Positions 19,033-28,377 of a stretch of 64,000 nt of DNA are shown piece by piece; the stretch's first letter is position 1; every line of letters begins with the position of its first letter. Under the pieces are notes generated by a model. It was not told the DNA's origin and did not search any database. It was given only the letters and a program-made list of their open reading frames with translations. This stretch comes from Nostoc indistinguendum CM1-VF10. GTDB lineage: Bacteria > Cyanobacteriota > Cyanobacteriia > Cyanobacteriales > Nostocaceae. The stretch is from positions 62,001-126,000 of the forward strand of contig JAHHHS010000010.1 in the NCBI GenBank assembly GCA_019359215.1. Direction: 5' to 3'. A program made the position numbers and the translations under genes.

Positions 19033-19617
19033 ATGACACCTGAAGAAATTGCGAGTACGCTAACAGAATTATTTGGCACATCTGCTGTTGATGCTTTGGT
19101 GCAGCCCGTCGTAGAGATCGCTGCTGGATCTTGGCAAATAGATACTTCTACTTTTCGGCTGTTAGTGCTGCTTTCCGAAGATAATACTTGGCTGCGAGTT
19201 TTACTGCCTATTGTGCCTATCCAAGAAGCCCAACCATTTTTAGGACAGTTCTTAGAAGCCAACTTTGATGAGACTCAAGAAGTACGTTACGCTTTGTATG
19301 AAGGGGTAATTTGGGGAGTATTTCAACATAACACTGGCAGTTTAGTGAGTGCAGATTTGTCCAATGCAATTAATCGACTTGTATCTCTCCATGAGGCTGG
19401 ATTAAATGATGTTTTTAATAGACTAATCGAAAGTCGTATCCGGCAAATTATTGAAGCAGCAAAGCAGCAAGGACAATCTCTGCAAGCTACTATGCAAAGC
19501 TTGGAACGCTTTTACGCCGAAGGATTATTGGGTGAAATAAACCAGACTTCAGAGGCGCGAGAAGAAGTTTTAGCTGCTTGGCGGCGTCAGTTAGAAAAAT
19601 TATGGAATGAAGGTTGA
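19033..19617 (+). CDS. Conserved cyanobacterial protein of unknown function
   Basis: A 194-residue soluble acidic protein. The first ~125 residues alternate helix and strand (FRLLVLLSEDNTWLRVLLPI, ALYEGVIWGVFQHNTG), which recalls the YbjN or type III secretion chaperone fold, a tentative comparison. The last ~65 residues are predicted helical and charged, possibly a coiled coil. It precedes the DUF2358 gene by 74 bases on the same strand; they may be co-transcribed. Confidence 0.7.
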   Translation: MTPEEIASTLTELFGTSAVDALVQPVVEIAAGSWQIDTSTFRLLVLLSEDNTWLRVLLPIVPIQEAQPFLGQFLEANFDETQEVRYALYEGVIWGVFQHNTGSLVSADLSNAINRLVSLHEAGLNDVFNRLIESRIRQIIEAAKQQGQSLQATMQSLERFYAEGLLGEINQTSEAREEVLAAWRRQLEKLWNEG

Positions 19618-19691
19618 TTTCAATTTTTAATAGTAATTCTTATCCGCGCCCAGTTTACATATTAAAGTAATTTACACATATATTTATTCAC

Positions 19692-20063
19692 ATGGATATC
19701 ATTGAAATCCTCAAAGAAGACTATCAAAGATTCCCAGAAAATCAAACTTACAGCATTTACGCCCCAGACGTTTATTTTCAAGACCCACTGAATAAATTTC
19801 ATGGCGTTAAACGTTACAAAAAAATGATTAATTTCATCCAAACTTGGTTTTTAGATCCCAAGATGGACTTACATAATATTCAACGTTTAGGAGACACAAT
19901 AAAAACTGAGTGGACACTCAGTTGGAATACTCCTCTTCCCTGGAAGCCACGGATTTCTATTCCTGGTTGGAGTGAATTAAGTCTCAACTCGAATGGTTTG
20001 ATTGTCTCTCATGTCGATTATTGGAATTGTTCACGCTTAGACGTATTAAAGCAACATTTATAG
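19692..20063 (+). CDS. DUF2358 protein, NTF2-like fold
   Basis: A 123-residue protein whose sequence (LKEDYQRFPENQTYSIYAPDVYFQDPLNKFHG, read in pieces) matches the cyanobacterial and plastid DUF2358 family. That family has a SnoaL/NTF2-like cone fold. The characteristic tryptophan-rich middle (WTLSWNTPLPWKP) and VDYWN near the end are present. No catalytic role is established. Length is normal for short family members. Confidence 0.82.
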   Translation: MDIIEILKEDYQRFPENQTYSIYAPDVYFQDPLNKFHGVKRYKKMINFIQTWFLDPKMDLHNIQRLGDTIKTEWTLSWNTPLPWKPRISIPGWSELSLNSNGLIVSHVDYWNCSRLDVLKQHL

Positions 20064-20287
20064 AGCTTCTGGATATGAGCGTTCCGGTTAGAGTTTAGAA
20101 ACAGTAGTTGCACCGACTGCCATGACTTCAGACCATTAGCTCACACGATTGTCATCTAAAACTAGAAAACTCCTCACGGTGTTTGAAATATTTGGTTATC
20201 GGAAATCTGCATTGATTGGTTAGAAATACAGCCAGGCTCACACAAGCGCAGAAATTAGGGACTTCCAGTTAAAAAAACATCCCATCC

Positions 20288-20370
20288 CTGCGGAACGCTG
20301 CGCGTTGGCGGAAGCCTCTCGCAGAGAAGGCGTTAGCCTGCGGCAAGTCGCTTTGCGTCTACGTTAAAAA
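20288..20370. repeat. Cluster of small GC-rich dispersed repeats
   Basis: A run of interlocking GC-rich units (CGGAACGCTGCGCGTTGGCG, CCTCTCGCAGAGAAGGCG) with internal inverted pieces such as TCTCGCAGAGA. Its composition stands out sharply from the AT-rich surroundings, as expected for Nostoc small dispersed repeats. Confidence 0.6.
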
Positions 20371-21025
20371 ATTGACTTTGGCAAAGAGTATTAGGCTTAA
20401 CGGAACTGTATTAACGCTTAGGCGTAGCTGACTTCCCACATTCCGTGGAAAGTCACTTCCTGTTCCTATGCTCCACATGGGAACGAGAGAACAATAAAAA
20501 ATCGAGCTTTTTTCCATCCTGAAAGTGCGCCTTGTACATAAACTGCTGATTACAAGCTGCTATGCGTGTATGTATTTCAATCAGAAGCCATTATCAGCAA
20601 CATCGCAACATCATAATTAATGTCAAAGTAATTATTCAAAAAAGCATATACCATACCTGAATTAAGAGAAATTACCCAGATTTATATATTAACTTTTTAA
20701 AAAATAAAATTATTCACTAATTTTACTGAACCAGAAAACAGCCTTACTAAGCCAAACTATTTATAGAACACTTTCTAAGGAATATATTTATGTCCCGTTG
20801 AAAACGTACATCAGTATTCTAGAAAAAGCTGAATTAAGTTCAACTGGGCTGAAAGCAATAGTCAAAAATTTCGTTTTTTATATTTTAGATTGACCCAATG
20901 ACTTCAGATAGTTGCTCTGAATAAATAATCTTCGATTTTGGATAGTATAATTTTGCTCGCATTTAAATTCTGAGGCAACTCTTACAAGACGCGCAAAAAT
21001 AAGCATTTTTTAATTTTGACTTTTT

Positions 21026-21058
21026 CAATCCAAAATCTAAAATCTAAAATCTAAAATT
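21026..21058. repeat. Heptamer tandem repeat
   Basis: Three to four copies of a seven-base unit (AAAATCT) follow AATCCAAAATC, typical of the short tandemly repeated repeats of heterocystous cyanobacteria. Confidence 0.7.
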
Positions 21059-21550
21059 CGATAAAAAACATTGCTTTTAAGCATAGCCAAAACGGCATGA
21101 AAGATTAAATTGCGGGTGGTATCTGTGATAGCGGTGTCCACAAAAGCAGCTTAAGCCGCCTCAATCTGGTGCAGGAGAAGTCTCAAATAAGAACTGCTAA
21201 AACCGTCTGGTATAGCAGGGCAAGAGGCAGAAAGCATTGGTGAATAACCTTTTTAGCAAGAGTACATCGAGGATGAGCAAACCCCACTTGTTTATTAAAA
21301 CATTTGTTATCGGCTGCTGCGATCGCAATTTCTTCTATTCCTGATGCTCTTTGATAAGGAAGGTTTATATACAGCTAATATCATGCAATACCATGCATAT
21401 AAAATTATGCATTTTGTAAGATAGCCTCATTTTTAATGATGTTTAAAGTACTGTTATTTGGGAATTTCAAAGATTTTCCTTGTCTAATTTTTGATTAGAG
21501 TTTATAGTGTTACGGTGTTTTCCCTGGCAATTTATCGGCAGATTTTTATC

Positions 21551-22303
21551 ATGATTTATTCTCACCAATTGCAGAAGTATTTGGCGCATTTCTCTTTGTC
21601 TGTAGTATTATTAGCTGATTTATTAATCACGCAAAAAGCTCCGCCAGCGTTTGCCCAAACGGTAAATTCATCTATCGGTAATGCTGTAACATTCAGTTGC
21701 AATGATAGTGAAGCGACAATAAAAGCTAAAAATGGGCCTAGAGTATTATATGGAAGTTCAGCCGTTTACATTGGTTATCAGCAAGTATCATCTACTAACC
21801 AAAATCCTGTGACAATCCGTTTTAATAGTGGCATCAAATCATGGTGTAGAACTGATTACGAAACAACAAATGACGATGGTAGAGGTTACGGATTGTATTG
21901 GGATGGGGGCAATGTTTTATATGGCGTTTACTCTTCCACCGGTAGTCAGACTGGTAATGACTTTCGCCGCTTTGCAACTGGGCGTTGGTTGACTAGTTAT
22001 GGTAACGGAGGCGGGCCAAAAGTTGCAGTTATAGCCCGGATCAATCCAGACAATGGCGAGGTTAATTATGCAACATTTTTAACTTCCAAAAAGCCAACTG
22101 ATGGAAAAACTAACTCTCTACTTGTCCAAAACCTATCATGGAATGGCACAAATTTGACTGTGCAAGCACAGTCATGGTGGATTCCCCGTGGGGCTAATAC
22201 AAATCCTATGAATTGCTCTGGTTCATCACCTTATCAATACACAGCAGTATTTACTGGCGATTTAACAAGGGTGAACTCGGCTTCAGCTCCTACCTGTAAT
22301 TAA
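21551..22303 (+). CDS. Secreted protein of unknown function
   Basis: The start is placed at the ATG at 21551, which gives a compact signal peptide ending in PPAFAQ; an upstream TTG frame exists but is less likely. The mature part (~215 residues) is rich in G, S, T, N and aromatic residues and looks beta-structured. It has cysteines near both ends (VTFSCND, MNCSGSS, PTCN) that could pair outside the cell. No family was recognised. It converges with rca. Confidence 0.7.
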   Translation: MIYSHQLQKYLAHFSLSVVLLADLLITQKAPPAFAQTVNSSIGNAVTFSCNDSEATIKAKNGPRVLYGSSAVYIGYQQVSSTNQNPVTIRFNSGIKSWCRTDYETTNDDGRGYGLYWDGGNVLYGVYSSTGSQTGNDFRRFATGRWLTSYGNGGGPKVAVIARINPDNGEVNYATFLTSKKPTDGKTNSLLVQNLSWNGTNLTVQAQSWWIPRGANTNPMNCSGSSPYQYTAVFTGDLTRVNSASAPTCN

Positions 22304-22421
22304 AGGGTAAGGATTCAGTTATCCAATTGAAGAAGCATATTTTTTCTAGTTGTTTAGGAATTGACAAAAGCGATCGCTCTTGGTAATTTTAGTGCGATCG
22401 CTCTTTCTCATTTATCTACTC

Positions 22422-23717
22422 CTAATTTTTCCCATGCGGACGATGAATAATTGTCTCCAAAACCCGCCGCTTGGCCTTTGTATCAATTCCTACTAAGCGG
22501 ATATACTCACCGCTATATTCTGCCAAAGTTGCTTCCAAGTTTGAGATTGCATCAGACTCGGCATCAATGTGGCTATGAACACAGCTTTGCCAAGAACCTG
22601 TGCGGAAACGGCGCTCATCTACGTGTTCAATACTAATTTTGTAACCTTGAGATAATAATTGCCGAATCTGTTCTTGTGTCTCTAGAGTCAAATGTGGACT
22701 TGATACTTCTTGTTTCTGGAATCCATTAGTTTTTGCTTCTTGAGTTGCACCATTGCTTGATGGCTGATTAATTGGTGTTACAGCAGCAGGTTGTGCAGAT
22801 TGAGAATTTCTACCTCGATTGAGTCGGTTGTAATCATCAACCAAATGGGAATTTTCCACCCGTTTTTGTTCACCAACGAGGAAATTACCAGACTCGATTA
22901 AGTGAGACAGCCTGAAATCTGGCTTTTTAAATTCTGGTGGCCCTTCAACGCTGTTAACGATATTCAAGGATACTTGCTCAAAACCTACTTGATGGATGTA
23001 GTTGCGGATTTGTTCGTCATAAATGCGCGATCGCAAAGCGCTAAAAAAGTCAATGGACTGATTGACAAATGTATCAACTAGCTGTTCAACTTCCTTTTGT
23101 GACAGTCCATCCGGTTCAAAAATCCCTTTGACAATTCCCACTTTGTCGTCTCTGTCTGGTTCCCAGTAGAATTTCTCCATCCGTCCATCCCGAATTAACG
23201 GTGCATAGAGAGTAGAAAAATCATTACCTGTGACAATAATGGGTACACGATGTAAAGGCGTGGAATCATAGCTTCCAGGCAACTGCACATCTGTAGGATT
23301 ATCAGCAATATTCATCAGTGTGGCATTCACCAACTGCGTATTTACAGTATATTGAGTGCCTTCATCAAAGCGTCCAGCACCTGCATCTAAATCGTTAATC
23401 ATTAGTACACACATTTTGCCGCGTACTTTGATCAGTTCTGCTGTTTCTCGATAGCGCAGCCGAATCAACCGCGCCGGATCTCCTGCATCTGGACTTTCCA
23501 ACTCCCCGCCAGATATGTTAGTCACTTCGATACCCATTTTCTCGAAGACTAATTGACATTGAAATGTTTTGCCTTCTCCTTTGCGTCCGTGAATACCCAA
23601 AATCACCGGGACTCGCACGCCAGGAAGCTTTAGAAAGTTTTTAGTGATGTGAACAGCCAGTTTGTCCAGAAACCGAGGAGCGATGTAGTAACCCATAAAA
23701 TTATTTTTGCCTAGCAC
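22422..23717 (-). CDS. rca: Rubisco activase with RbcS-like C-terminal domain
   Basis: A 431-residue AAA+ protein. Residues ~38-60 hold the Walker A GIHGRKGEGKT, followed by Walker B-like MCVLMINDLDAG and the sensor segment PIIVTGNDFSTLY. After a linker rich in Q, N and S (~300-340), residues ~342-430 resemble the Rubisco small subunit: IRQLLSQGYKISIEHV and GEYIRLVGIDTKAKR mirror [15 protein letters not shown] and [14 protein letters not shown] of the RbcS encoded nearby. In cyanobacteria this tail binds Rubisco and helps recruit the activase to carboxysomes. The ATPase removes inhibitory sugar phosphates. A second in-frame ATG lies seven codons in. Confidence 0.94.
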   Translation of the reverse strand: MLGKNNFMGYYIAPRFLDKLAVHITKNFLKLPGVRVPVILGIHGRKGEGKTFQCQLVFEKMGIEVTNISGGELESPDAGDPARLIRLRYRETAELIKVRGKMCVLMINDLDAGAGRFDEGTQYTVNTQLVNATLMNIADNPTDVQLPGSYDSTPLHRVPIIVTGNDFSTLYAPLIRDGRMEKFYWEPDRDDKVGIVKGIFEPDGLSQKEVEQLVDTFVNQSIDFFSALRSRIYDEQIRNYIHQVGFEQVSLNIVNSVEGPPEFKKPDFRLSHLIESGNFLVGEQKRVENSHLVDDYNRLNRGRNSQSAQPAAVTPINQPSSNGATQEAKTNGFQKQEVSSPHLTLETQEQIRQLLSQGYKISIEHVDERRFRTGSWQSCVHSHIDAESDAISNLEATLAEYSGEYIRLVGIDTKAKRRVLETIIHRPHGKN

Positions 23718-23787
23718 TGCTTAAAGTAATGTTAAGTTTTTTTGGTGGTGACTGTTTATTTATCTTTTGGTAGAAAAGCAACGCTAT

Positions 23788-24174
23788 TTACCATACAGGT
23801 CTTATTGGATGTGCATCAAAAATTTTATCGACACTCAGTAATGGTATATTTTCTACTACCGATTGTGCAATTAAAATTCGGTCAAATGGATCACGGTGAT
23901 GTAAGGGTAGTGTGGCAACAACAGCAACATGGCTAATTTTGATATCGAGTAACCTAAAATCGTTCAGGTTGAGTTGCTGTATTATGAATATCTCAAATGG
24001 CTGATTGAAACTAAGCTTGCCTAAATTCTGCTTAATAGCTATTTCCCATAGACTAGTGATACTTAGTAAAATTTCATTATTCTCATTATTGATTAATTCT
24101 ACTACTTGATTACTAAGTCTTGAATTATCTGTCACATACCAAATAAAAGTATGTGTATCCAGCAGGAATCTCAT
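23788..24174 (-). CDS. PIN-domain toxin (VapC-type ribonuclease)
   Basis: A 128-residue PIN protein starting MRFLLDTHTFIWY, with the first catalytic aspartate at residue 6. A conserved SLWEIAIKQ glutamate (~43) and HHRDPFDRILIAQ (~95-107) supply the further metal-binding acids. Toxins of this class cut RNA with magnesium when freed from antitoxin. The ATG overlaps the antitoxin stop by four bases (24171-24174), indicating coupling. All expected acidic residues appear present, so it is probably functional. Confidence 0.9.
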   Translation of the reverse strand: MRFLLDTHTFIWYVTDNSRLSNQVVELINNENNEILLSITSLWEIAIKQNLGKLSFNQPFEIFIIQQLNLNDFRLLDIKISHVAVVATLPLHHRDPFDRILIAQSVVENIPLLSVDKIFDAHPIRPVW

Positions 24175-24398
24175 TCCATATATTCCTTAAACTCTTCGAG
24201 TGGTGCATCAAAGTCATCAGATATTGTAATTAAACCCTTTGCGCTTCCAGGTTGACGGCGGTGTTTAAGTGGCGACACAGGAGTTAATTTCACCAAAGGT
24301 TGATTATCTTTGATAATGATAATTTCCTCACCTCCGAGTGCTGCTTCAATTAAGTCGGGTAAGTTTTGAGATGCTTCAGCTAGAGTAATTTGTTGCAT
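24171..24398 (-). CDS. Phd/YefM-type antitoxin
   Basis: A 75-residue protein with the Phd/YefM N-terminal pattern: ITLAEASQNLPDLIEAALGGEEIIIIKDNQPLVKL in pieces, a DNA-binding dimer domain. It has an acidic C-terminal tail (DDFDAPLEEFKEYME) that would wrap the PIN toxin. First gene of the pair, overlapping the toxin. It likely represses its own promoter upstream of 24398, as in related systems. Confidence 0.88.
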   Translation of the reverse strand: MQQITLAEASQNLPDLIEAALGGEEIIIIKDNQPLVKLTPVSPLKHRRQPGSAKGLITISDDFDAPLEEFKEYME

Positions 24399-24458
24399 AG
24401 TTACTACCTTTGGATATCAAAATTAGGTGCTACCACTATCCTAACTTTGAATGTTTGA

Positions 24459-25085
24459 TTAAGTCAGAGGAAACCAATTTAACCAAGCGTCCCAATTTTC
24501 TACTATTTGGGCAAACTCTGTATAACCGGCTGCTCTTGGATGAACACCATCATTAGCTCTTGCTTCATTAATCCAGATATTTGATTTTCCTAATATTGGA
24601 AAAACGTCTAAATAAGGTACATTTAATTCTTTACAAATTAAAGCATATTGCTTAGATAAATCTGTAGTTCTCTGCTTTCTTTGAGGATCTTCTTGTTCTG
24701 CGTATGGTGCAGGCCCAATCATCAAAACAGGATATAACTTTTGAGCTTCACTTAAAATTTCATGGGTATTTTTGAGCGAATCTGCCAAATCCACGCGAGT
24801 TTTACCATTTTCTAATGTTGTATCATTCAATCCAAAAGAAAATACAACTCTGCCATCATATTCTTTGGGTAAACGAAGTGATACTTCCTGTAACCAACGC
24901 TTTGATATATCAGTACTCGTATCACGCCTAATTCCTAAATTATAGTAAGTAATGTCATAACCTTTTTTATTAGCATTAGCACATACTCTCCCTGTCCAAC
25001 CAAGACATTCTTGATCGCCAGTACCATTAACAAAAGAGTCACCAACAAAGCAAATTCTTGCTTCCTGCAGATGCTGTAATTCCAT
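24459..25085 (-). CDS. SGNH/GDSL hydrolase
   Basis: A 208-residue cytoplasmic protein. Block I is CFVGDSFVNGTGD with the catalytic serine (~16), block III shows FSFGLNDTT, and block V is DGVHPRAAGY with the aspartate-histidine pair (~183). The typical family length and all catalytic blocks are intact. It lies between the toxin-antitoxin pair and rbcS on the same strand, but a hairpin after rbcS at 25173 suggests separate transcription. An esterase or lipase role is inferred; the substrate is unknown. Confidence 0.87.
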   Translation of the reverse strand: MELQHLQEARICFVGDSFVNGTGDQECLGWTGRVCANANKKGYDITYYNLGIRRDTSTDISKRWLQEVSLRLPKEYDGRVVFSFGLNDTTLENGKTRVDLADSLKNTHEILSEAQKLYPVLMIGPAPYAEQEDPQRKQRTTDLSKQYALICKELNVPYLDVFPILGKSNIWINEARANDGVHPRAAGYTEFAQIVENWDAWLNWFPLT

Positions 25086-25172
25086 TTATTATATTTTAAA
25101 AAAAGCAGAGGTTTACGCAAAGGGACACCGAGTTATTCTCTGCTACTCTGCGTTTCAAAACAAATTTAATAA

Positions 25173-25204
25173 ATAGGAGAGGCAGATAATTCTACCTCTC
25201 CTAT
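25173..25204 (-). terminator. Terminator hairpin of the rbc operon
   Basis: A perfect 10-bp stem (ATAGGAGAGG / CCTCTCCTAT) with a 12-base loop lies 34 bases after the rbcS stop. On the minus strand it is followed by an A/T-rich stretch. It fits the 3' end of the rbcLXS transcript. Confidence 0.82.
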
Positions 25205-25237
25205 GGGGATAAACTAATTACTTAAAGCTGGCTAGCT

Positions 25238-25576
25238 TTAGTATCTGTTGGTTTTGTTAGGTTTGTGAACAAGAAAGCTGAGAACTTGGCACTGCTTGAT
25301 GTTATCAAAACCCACAACGCGGATAAAGCTGGTGTTGAATTGAGAACGGCATCCTTGAACTTCGCTCAATACTTCTTGAGTGGATTTAGCACCGAACAAA
25401 GGCAACTTCCACATTGTCCAATATAATTCTGTAGGCTCAGAAGTTTCGTTAAACTCGATCGCTGGAATGTAACCTTGATTCAAAATGTACTGGATCTGCT
25501 TGGCAATTTGAGCGTCAGTCAGGGGTGGCAGATAAGAAAGGGTTTCGTAACGACGCTCTTTTGGTAAAGTTTGCAT
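25238..25576 (-). CDS. rbcS: Rubisco small subunit
   Basis: A 112-residue protein with the standard cyanobacterial RbcS pattern: [16 protein letters not shown] start ([19 protein letters not shown]), GYIPAIEF, a [10 protein letters not shown] strand and [14 protein letters not shown] near the end. Eight copies cap the L8S8 enzyme. It is the last gene of rbcL-rbcX-rbcS, 46 bases after rbcX, with a terminator hairpin downstream. It lacks the plant-type long loop, as expected for cyanobacteria. Confidence 0.97.
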   Translation of the reverse strand: MQTLPKERRYETLSYLPPLTDAQIAKQIQYILNQGYIPAIEFNETSEPTELYWTMWKLPLFGAKSTQEVLSEVQGCRSQFNTSFIRVVGFDNIKQCQVLSFLVHKPNKTNRY

Positions 25577-25622
25577 AGCTTTTTGATAATGGGTTGCGAT
25601 TTTGACTACTAGGTTGACCGAA

Positions 25623-26030
25623 CTAATTAGATAAGTTATCCAAATTCGGATCTGAAGTTGCTTGCTGTTCTGGTTGCAGACTGGGGTTAGATGTGTCTAT
25701 TCGTGTGATGCGTTCTAGATGCTGGCGACGCTTTTCCATGTTGCCTTGTTGAATGCCACTGCGAACCATTTCTGGTAAAAAATCAGCAACTTCCTCCGCA
25801 ATATGTTCTCTGACAGTCATGATCCGCAATGCCAAATCTGGCTTTTCTCGGAACAATTGCTCAATGTATGCTTCACCATCCTGAATTTTGTCAGTGGAAA
25901 AGTTATGCAACCAAAGTGCTAGTGGAGGATTTGTTTCGCCTAGCTGTGCCAGTACTGTCCTTAAAGCCTGATAAGTCAGGTAACTTTGGAGAGTCTTGGC
26001 TGTGTCCTTCGCAATTTGCTTAAGATTCAT
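25623..26030 (-). CDS. rbcX: Rubisco assembly chaperone RbcX
   Basis: A 135-residue helical protein matching RbcX. It has [24 protein letters not shown] (helix 1, with the groove that grips the RbcL tail), [12 protein letters not shown], and [10 protein letters not shown]. It ends in a variable polar tail. The dimer clamps the C-terminal peptide of RbcL during assembly. It sits between rbcL and rbcS, the conserved order of Nostocales, with a repeat-rich spacer after rbcL. Confidence 0.96.
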   Translation of the reverse strand: MNLKQIAKDTAKTLQSYLTYQALRTVLAQLGETNPPLALWLHNFSTDKIQDGEAYIEQLFREKPDLALRIMTVREHIAEEVADFLPEMVRSGIQQGNMEKRRQHLERITRIDTSNPSLQPEQQATSDPNLDNLSN

Positions 26031-26045
26031 GCTTGACCCCAGCCC

Positions 26046-26125
26046 TAAAGAGTTATGAGTTATGAGTTATGAGTTATGAATTAATGCAAATCCTAACTCT
26101 TAACTCTTAACTCTTAACCGTTAAC
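26046..26125. repeat. Heptamer repeats in inverted arrangement in the rbcL-rbcX spacer
   Basis: Four GAGTTAT units (26050-26078) are followed, after ~17 bases, by three AACTCTT-type units (26095-26118). The two arrays are near reverse complements, so the transcript can form a long A/U-rich hairpin between rbcL and rbcX. It may tune mRNA stability and hence the subunit-to-chaperone ratio (inference). Confidence 0.75.
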
Positions 26126-26130
26126 TCAGA

Positions 26131-27561
26131 TCAGACGGTATCCATTGCTTCAAACTCGAACTTGATTTCTTTCCACAGTTCGCAAGCAACAGCTAGTTCA
26201 GGAGACCACTTGGCAGCTTCGCGGATGATATCGTTACCTTCACGAGCCAAGTTGCGGCCTTCGTTACGAGCTTGAACAACGGCTTCCAAGGCGACGCGGT
26301 TAGCGGTTGCACCAGGAGCGTTACCCCAAGGATGTCCCAGAGTACCACCACCAAATTGTAGTACGGAGTCATCACCAAAGATTTCTACCAGCGCGGGCAT
26401 GTGCCATACGTGGATACCACCAGAAGCAACTGCCATTACACCAGGTAGAGAAGCCCAGTCTTGGGTAAAGTAAATACCACGAGACTTGTCTTGCTCAATG
26501 TAGTTTTCACGCAATAGGTCAACGAAGCCCATTGTGATGCCGCGCTCACCTTCCAACTTACCAACTACGGTACCGGTGTGGATGTGGTCACCACCAGACA
26601 AACGTAGGGCTTTAGCCAATACACGGAAGTGGATACCGTGGTTCTTTTGACGGTCGATTACAGCGTGCATAGCACGGTGAATGTGCAACAGAATACCGTT
26701 ATCACGGCACCAACGAGCCAATGTGGTGTTGGCGGTGAAACCTGCGGTTAGGTAGTCATGCATGATGATGGGCATTTTGAGTTCTTTTGCGTACTCAGCC
26801 CGTTTCAGCATTTCTTCGCAGGTAGGAGCGGTAACGTTTAGGTAGTGACCTTTAATTTCACCAGTTTCTGCTTGAGCTTTGTTGATAGCTTCAGCTACAA
26901 ACAAGAAGCGATCGCGCCATCTTTGGAATGGTGCGGAGTTGATGTTTTCGTCGTCTTTGGTGAAGTCCAAACCACCGCGCAAACACTCGTATACAGCGCG
27001 TCCGTAGTTCTTAGCAGAAAGACCCAATTTAGGCTTAATAGTACAACCCAGCAAAGGACGACCGTATTTGTTTAACTTGTCGCGCTCAACTTGAATACCG
27101 TGAGGAGGCCCTTGGAAGGTCTTAATGTAAGCAACAGGAAAGCGAATATCTTCTAGACGCAGTGCCCGCAGAGCTTTGAAACCAAATACGTTACCTACAA
27201 TTGAGGTCAAAACGTTGGTTACAGAACCTTCTTCAAACAAGTCCAAAGGATAGGCAACGTAGCAGATGTACTGGTTGTCTTCACCGGGAACTGGTTCGAT
27301 ATCGTAGCAACGACCTTTGTAGCGATCAAGGTCGGTGAGCAAGTCTGTCCACACAGTTGTCCAAGTACCTGTGGAAGACTCAGCCGCTACAGCCGCACCT
27401 GCTTCTTCGGGAGGAACACCAGGCTGGGGTGTCATGCGGAACGCAGCTAGAAGATCGGTATCTTTTGGTGTGTAATCGGGTGTGTAATAAGTTAGTCTGT
27501 AATCTTTAACCCCGGCTTGATACCCAGACTTGCTCTGAGTCTTCGTTTGAGCGTAAGACAT
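26131..27561 (-). CDS. rbcL: Rubisco large subunit, form IB
   Basis: The 476-residue sequence is a full form IB large subunit. The active-site motif [13 protein letters not shown] (~195-207) carries the lysine that is carbamylated. The N-terminal catalytic region ([12 protein letters not shown]), IKPKLGLS, loop 6 region (VVGKLEGER) and the HVWHMPAL segment are intact. It fixes CO2 onto ribulose bisphosphate in carboxysomes. A good ribosome site (AGGGAAGGAT) precedes the ATG. First gene of rbcL-rbcX-rbcS. Confidence 0.98.
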   Translation of the reverse strand: MSYAQTKTQSKSGYQAGVKDYRLTYYTPDYTPKDTDLLAAFRMTPQPGVPPEEAGAAVAAESSTGTWTTVWTDLLTDLDRYKGRCYDIEPVPGEDNQYICYVAYPLDLFEEGSVTNVLTSIVGNVFGFKALRALRLEDIRFPVAYIKTFQGPPHGIQVERDKLNKYGRPLLGCTIKPKLGLSAKNYGRAVYECLRGGLDFTKDDENINSAPFQRWRDRFLFVAEAINKAQAETGEIKGHYLNVTAPTCEEMLKRAEYAKELKMPIIMHDYLTAGFTANTTLARWCRDNGILLHIHRAMHAVIDRQKNHGIHFRVLAKALRLSGGDHIHTGTVVGKLEGERGITMGFVDLLRENYIEQDKSRGIYFTQDWASLPGVMAVASGGIHVWHMPALVEIFGDDSVLQFGGGTLGHPWGNAPGATANRVALEAVVQARNEGRNLAREGNDIIREAAKWSPELAVACELWKEIKFEFEAMDTV

Positions 27562-27633
27562 ATTTTATCCTTCCCTGAAATCACTCTTGTTAATTATCAA
27601 ATCACGTTTTGTGCAACTTCCCCTCACCCGATT

Positions 27634-27656
27634 TTTTCCCCCTTCATCGGGGAAAA
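27634..27656 (-). promoter_or_regulatory. Hairpin in the rbcL leader, proximal
   Basis: An 8-bp perfect stem TTTTCCCC / GGGGAAAA with a seven-base loop, about 75 bases before the rbcL start codon. On the minus strand it would end in a short U run, so it could act as an attenuator-like or stabilising element. Confidence 0.5.
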
Positions 27657-27970
27657 GAACGGTAAAAATTTTTGTTAAGGGTTGTTTTTGGCAAAGGTTA
27701 GCAGTTTTTTTTGCGGCTGACACTTTGGTAGTGGTGGTAGCCCTCCTCACCAGTGTTATCCCATTCTATGAGTACACGACCTAGCGCTTCTACTGTTTCC
27801 TCTTCCTACGAATCAAAATTCTTTTTTACCTCTTCTTCGCACCTAACTAAACCTTCTCAATTTCACCAAAAATTCCGCTTTTTGCGGCTTTATTTAGATA
27901 ATTCCCCTACAAATCGGGGTATTCAGGGGATTGGGCTGGCTGGCACACATTCCCGCCTCTACACTCCCTA

Positions 27971-27996
27971 TATCTTTTCCGTTGATGGAAAAGATA
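27971..27996 (-). promoter_or_regulatory. Hairpin in the rbcL leader, distal
   Basis: A perfect 10-bp stem TATCTTTTCC / GGAAAAGATA with a six-base loop, about 410 bases before the rbcL start. It could be an RNA hairpin near the 5' end of the leader or a dyad protein-binding site. Confidence 0.5.
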
Positions 27997-28377
27997 CCAG
28001 AAAAGAATTTACTTGACAGAGATTTAGCAGAGTCGTGAGCGTAAAGATAAAAAATTGCACACCACGTAATTTGTAACTTATTCCACAATATATCAATAAT
28101 TCGATAAGTTATTCTTTGAAAGTTTTTAACTTATATATTTAATTTTGTTATTACATAAAGATTTAACATTTTGTTACAGATCCTTTACAAGGTGTCATCA
28201 ATAACTGTATAGAAGCTTTTGGGAGCGAGGAGTTAGGAGTTAAGAGTTATTAAGAAGTATTTCCCTAATGCCCAATGCCCAATCCCTATAAAATTTTAGG
28301 AAAATTCCAGATGACGTTTAAAAAATCCTGGCTAGGGGAACACTGAAACTAACCCAAAGCCAGTTTAGGTAACGGCT

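Larger units (their letters stand above)
20064..21550. other. 1.5-kb gene-poor region rich in repeats and remnants
   Basis: No intact gene was found. Contents: a short repeat starting TTAGGGACTTCC at 20257, shared with 62067; a GC-rich dispersed repeat cluster at 20288-20370; a segment near 20480 resembling one near 3260; and AAAATCT heptamers at 21026-21055. The stretch 21110-21250 looks protein-like in places but I could not identify it; it may be a decayed gene. Confidence 0.45.
27562..28377. other. Divergent promoter region and long rbcL leader
   Basis: About 800 bases separate rbcL from the propeller gene. In related Anabaena the rbc transcript starts several hundred bases upstream, so much of this is probably untranslated leader. 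It contains strong hairpins at 27634-27656 and 27971-27996 and C/G-runs around 27903-27930. Open frames here are short and judged spurious. The heptamer GAGTTA-type repeat occurs near 28229-28250. Confidence 0.6.

Noticed and set aside
26046..26125. Tandem repeats that might suggest a CRISPR array
   Set aside because: Units are seven bases without spacers; no cas genes are present. They are heptamer repeats.
27753..28016. 87-residue plus-strand frame upstream of rbcL
   Set aside because: Lies in the rbc leader and hairpin region, has no family match and is low in typical codons.
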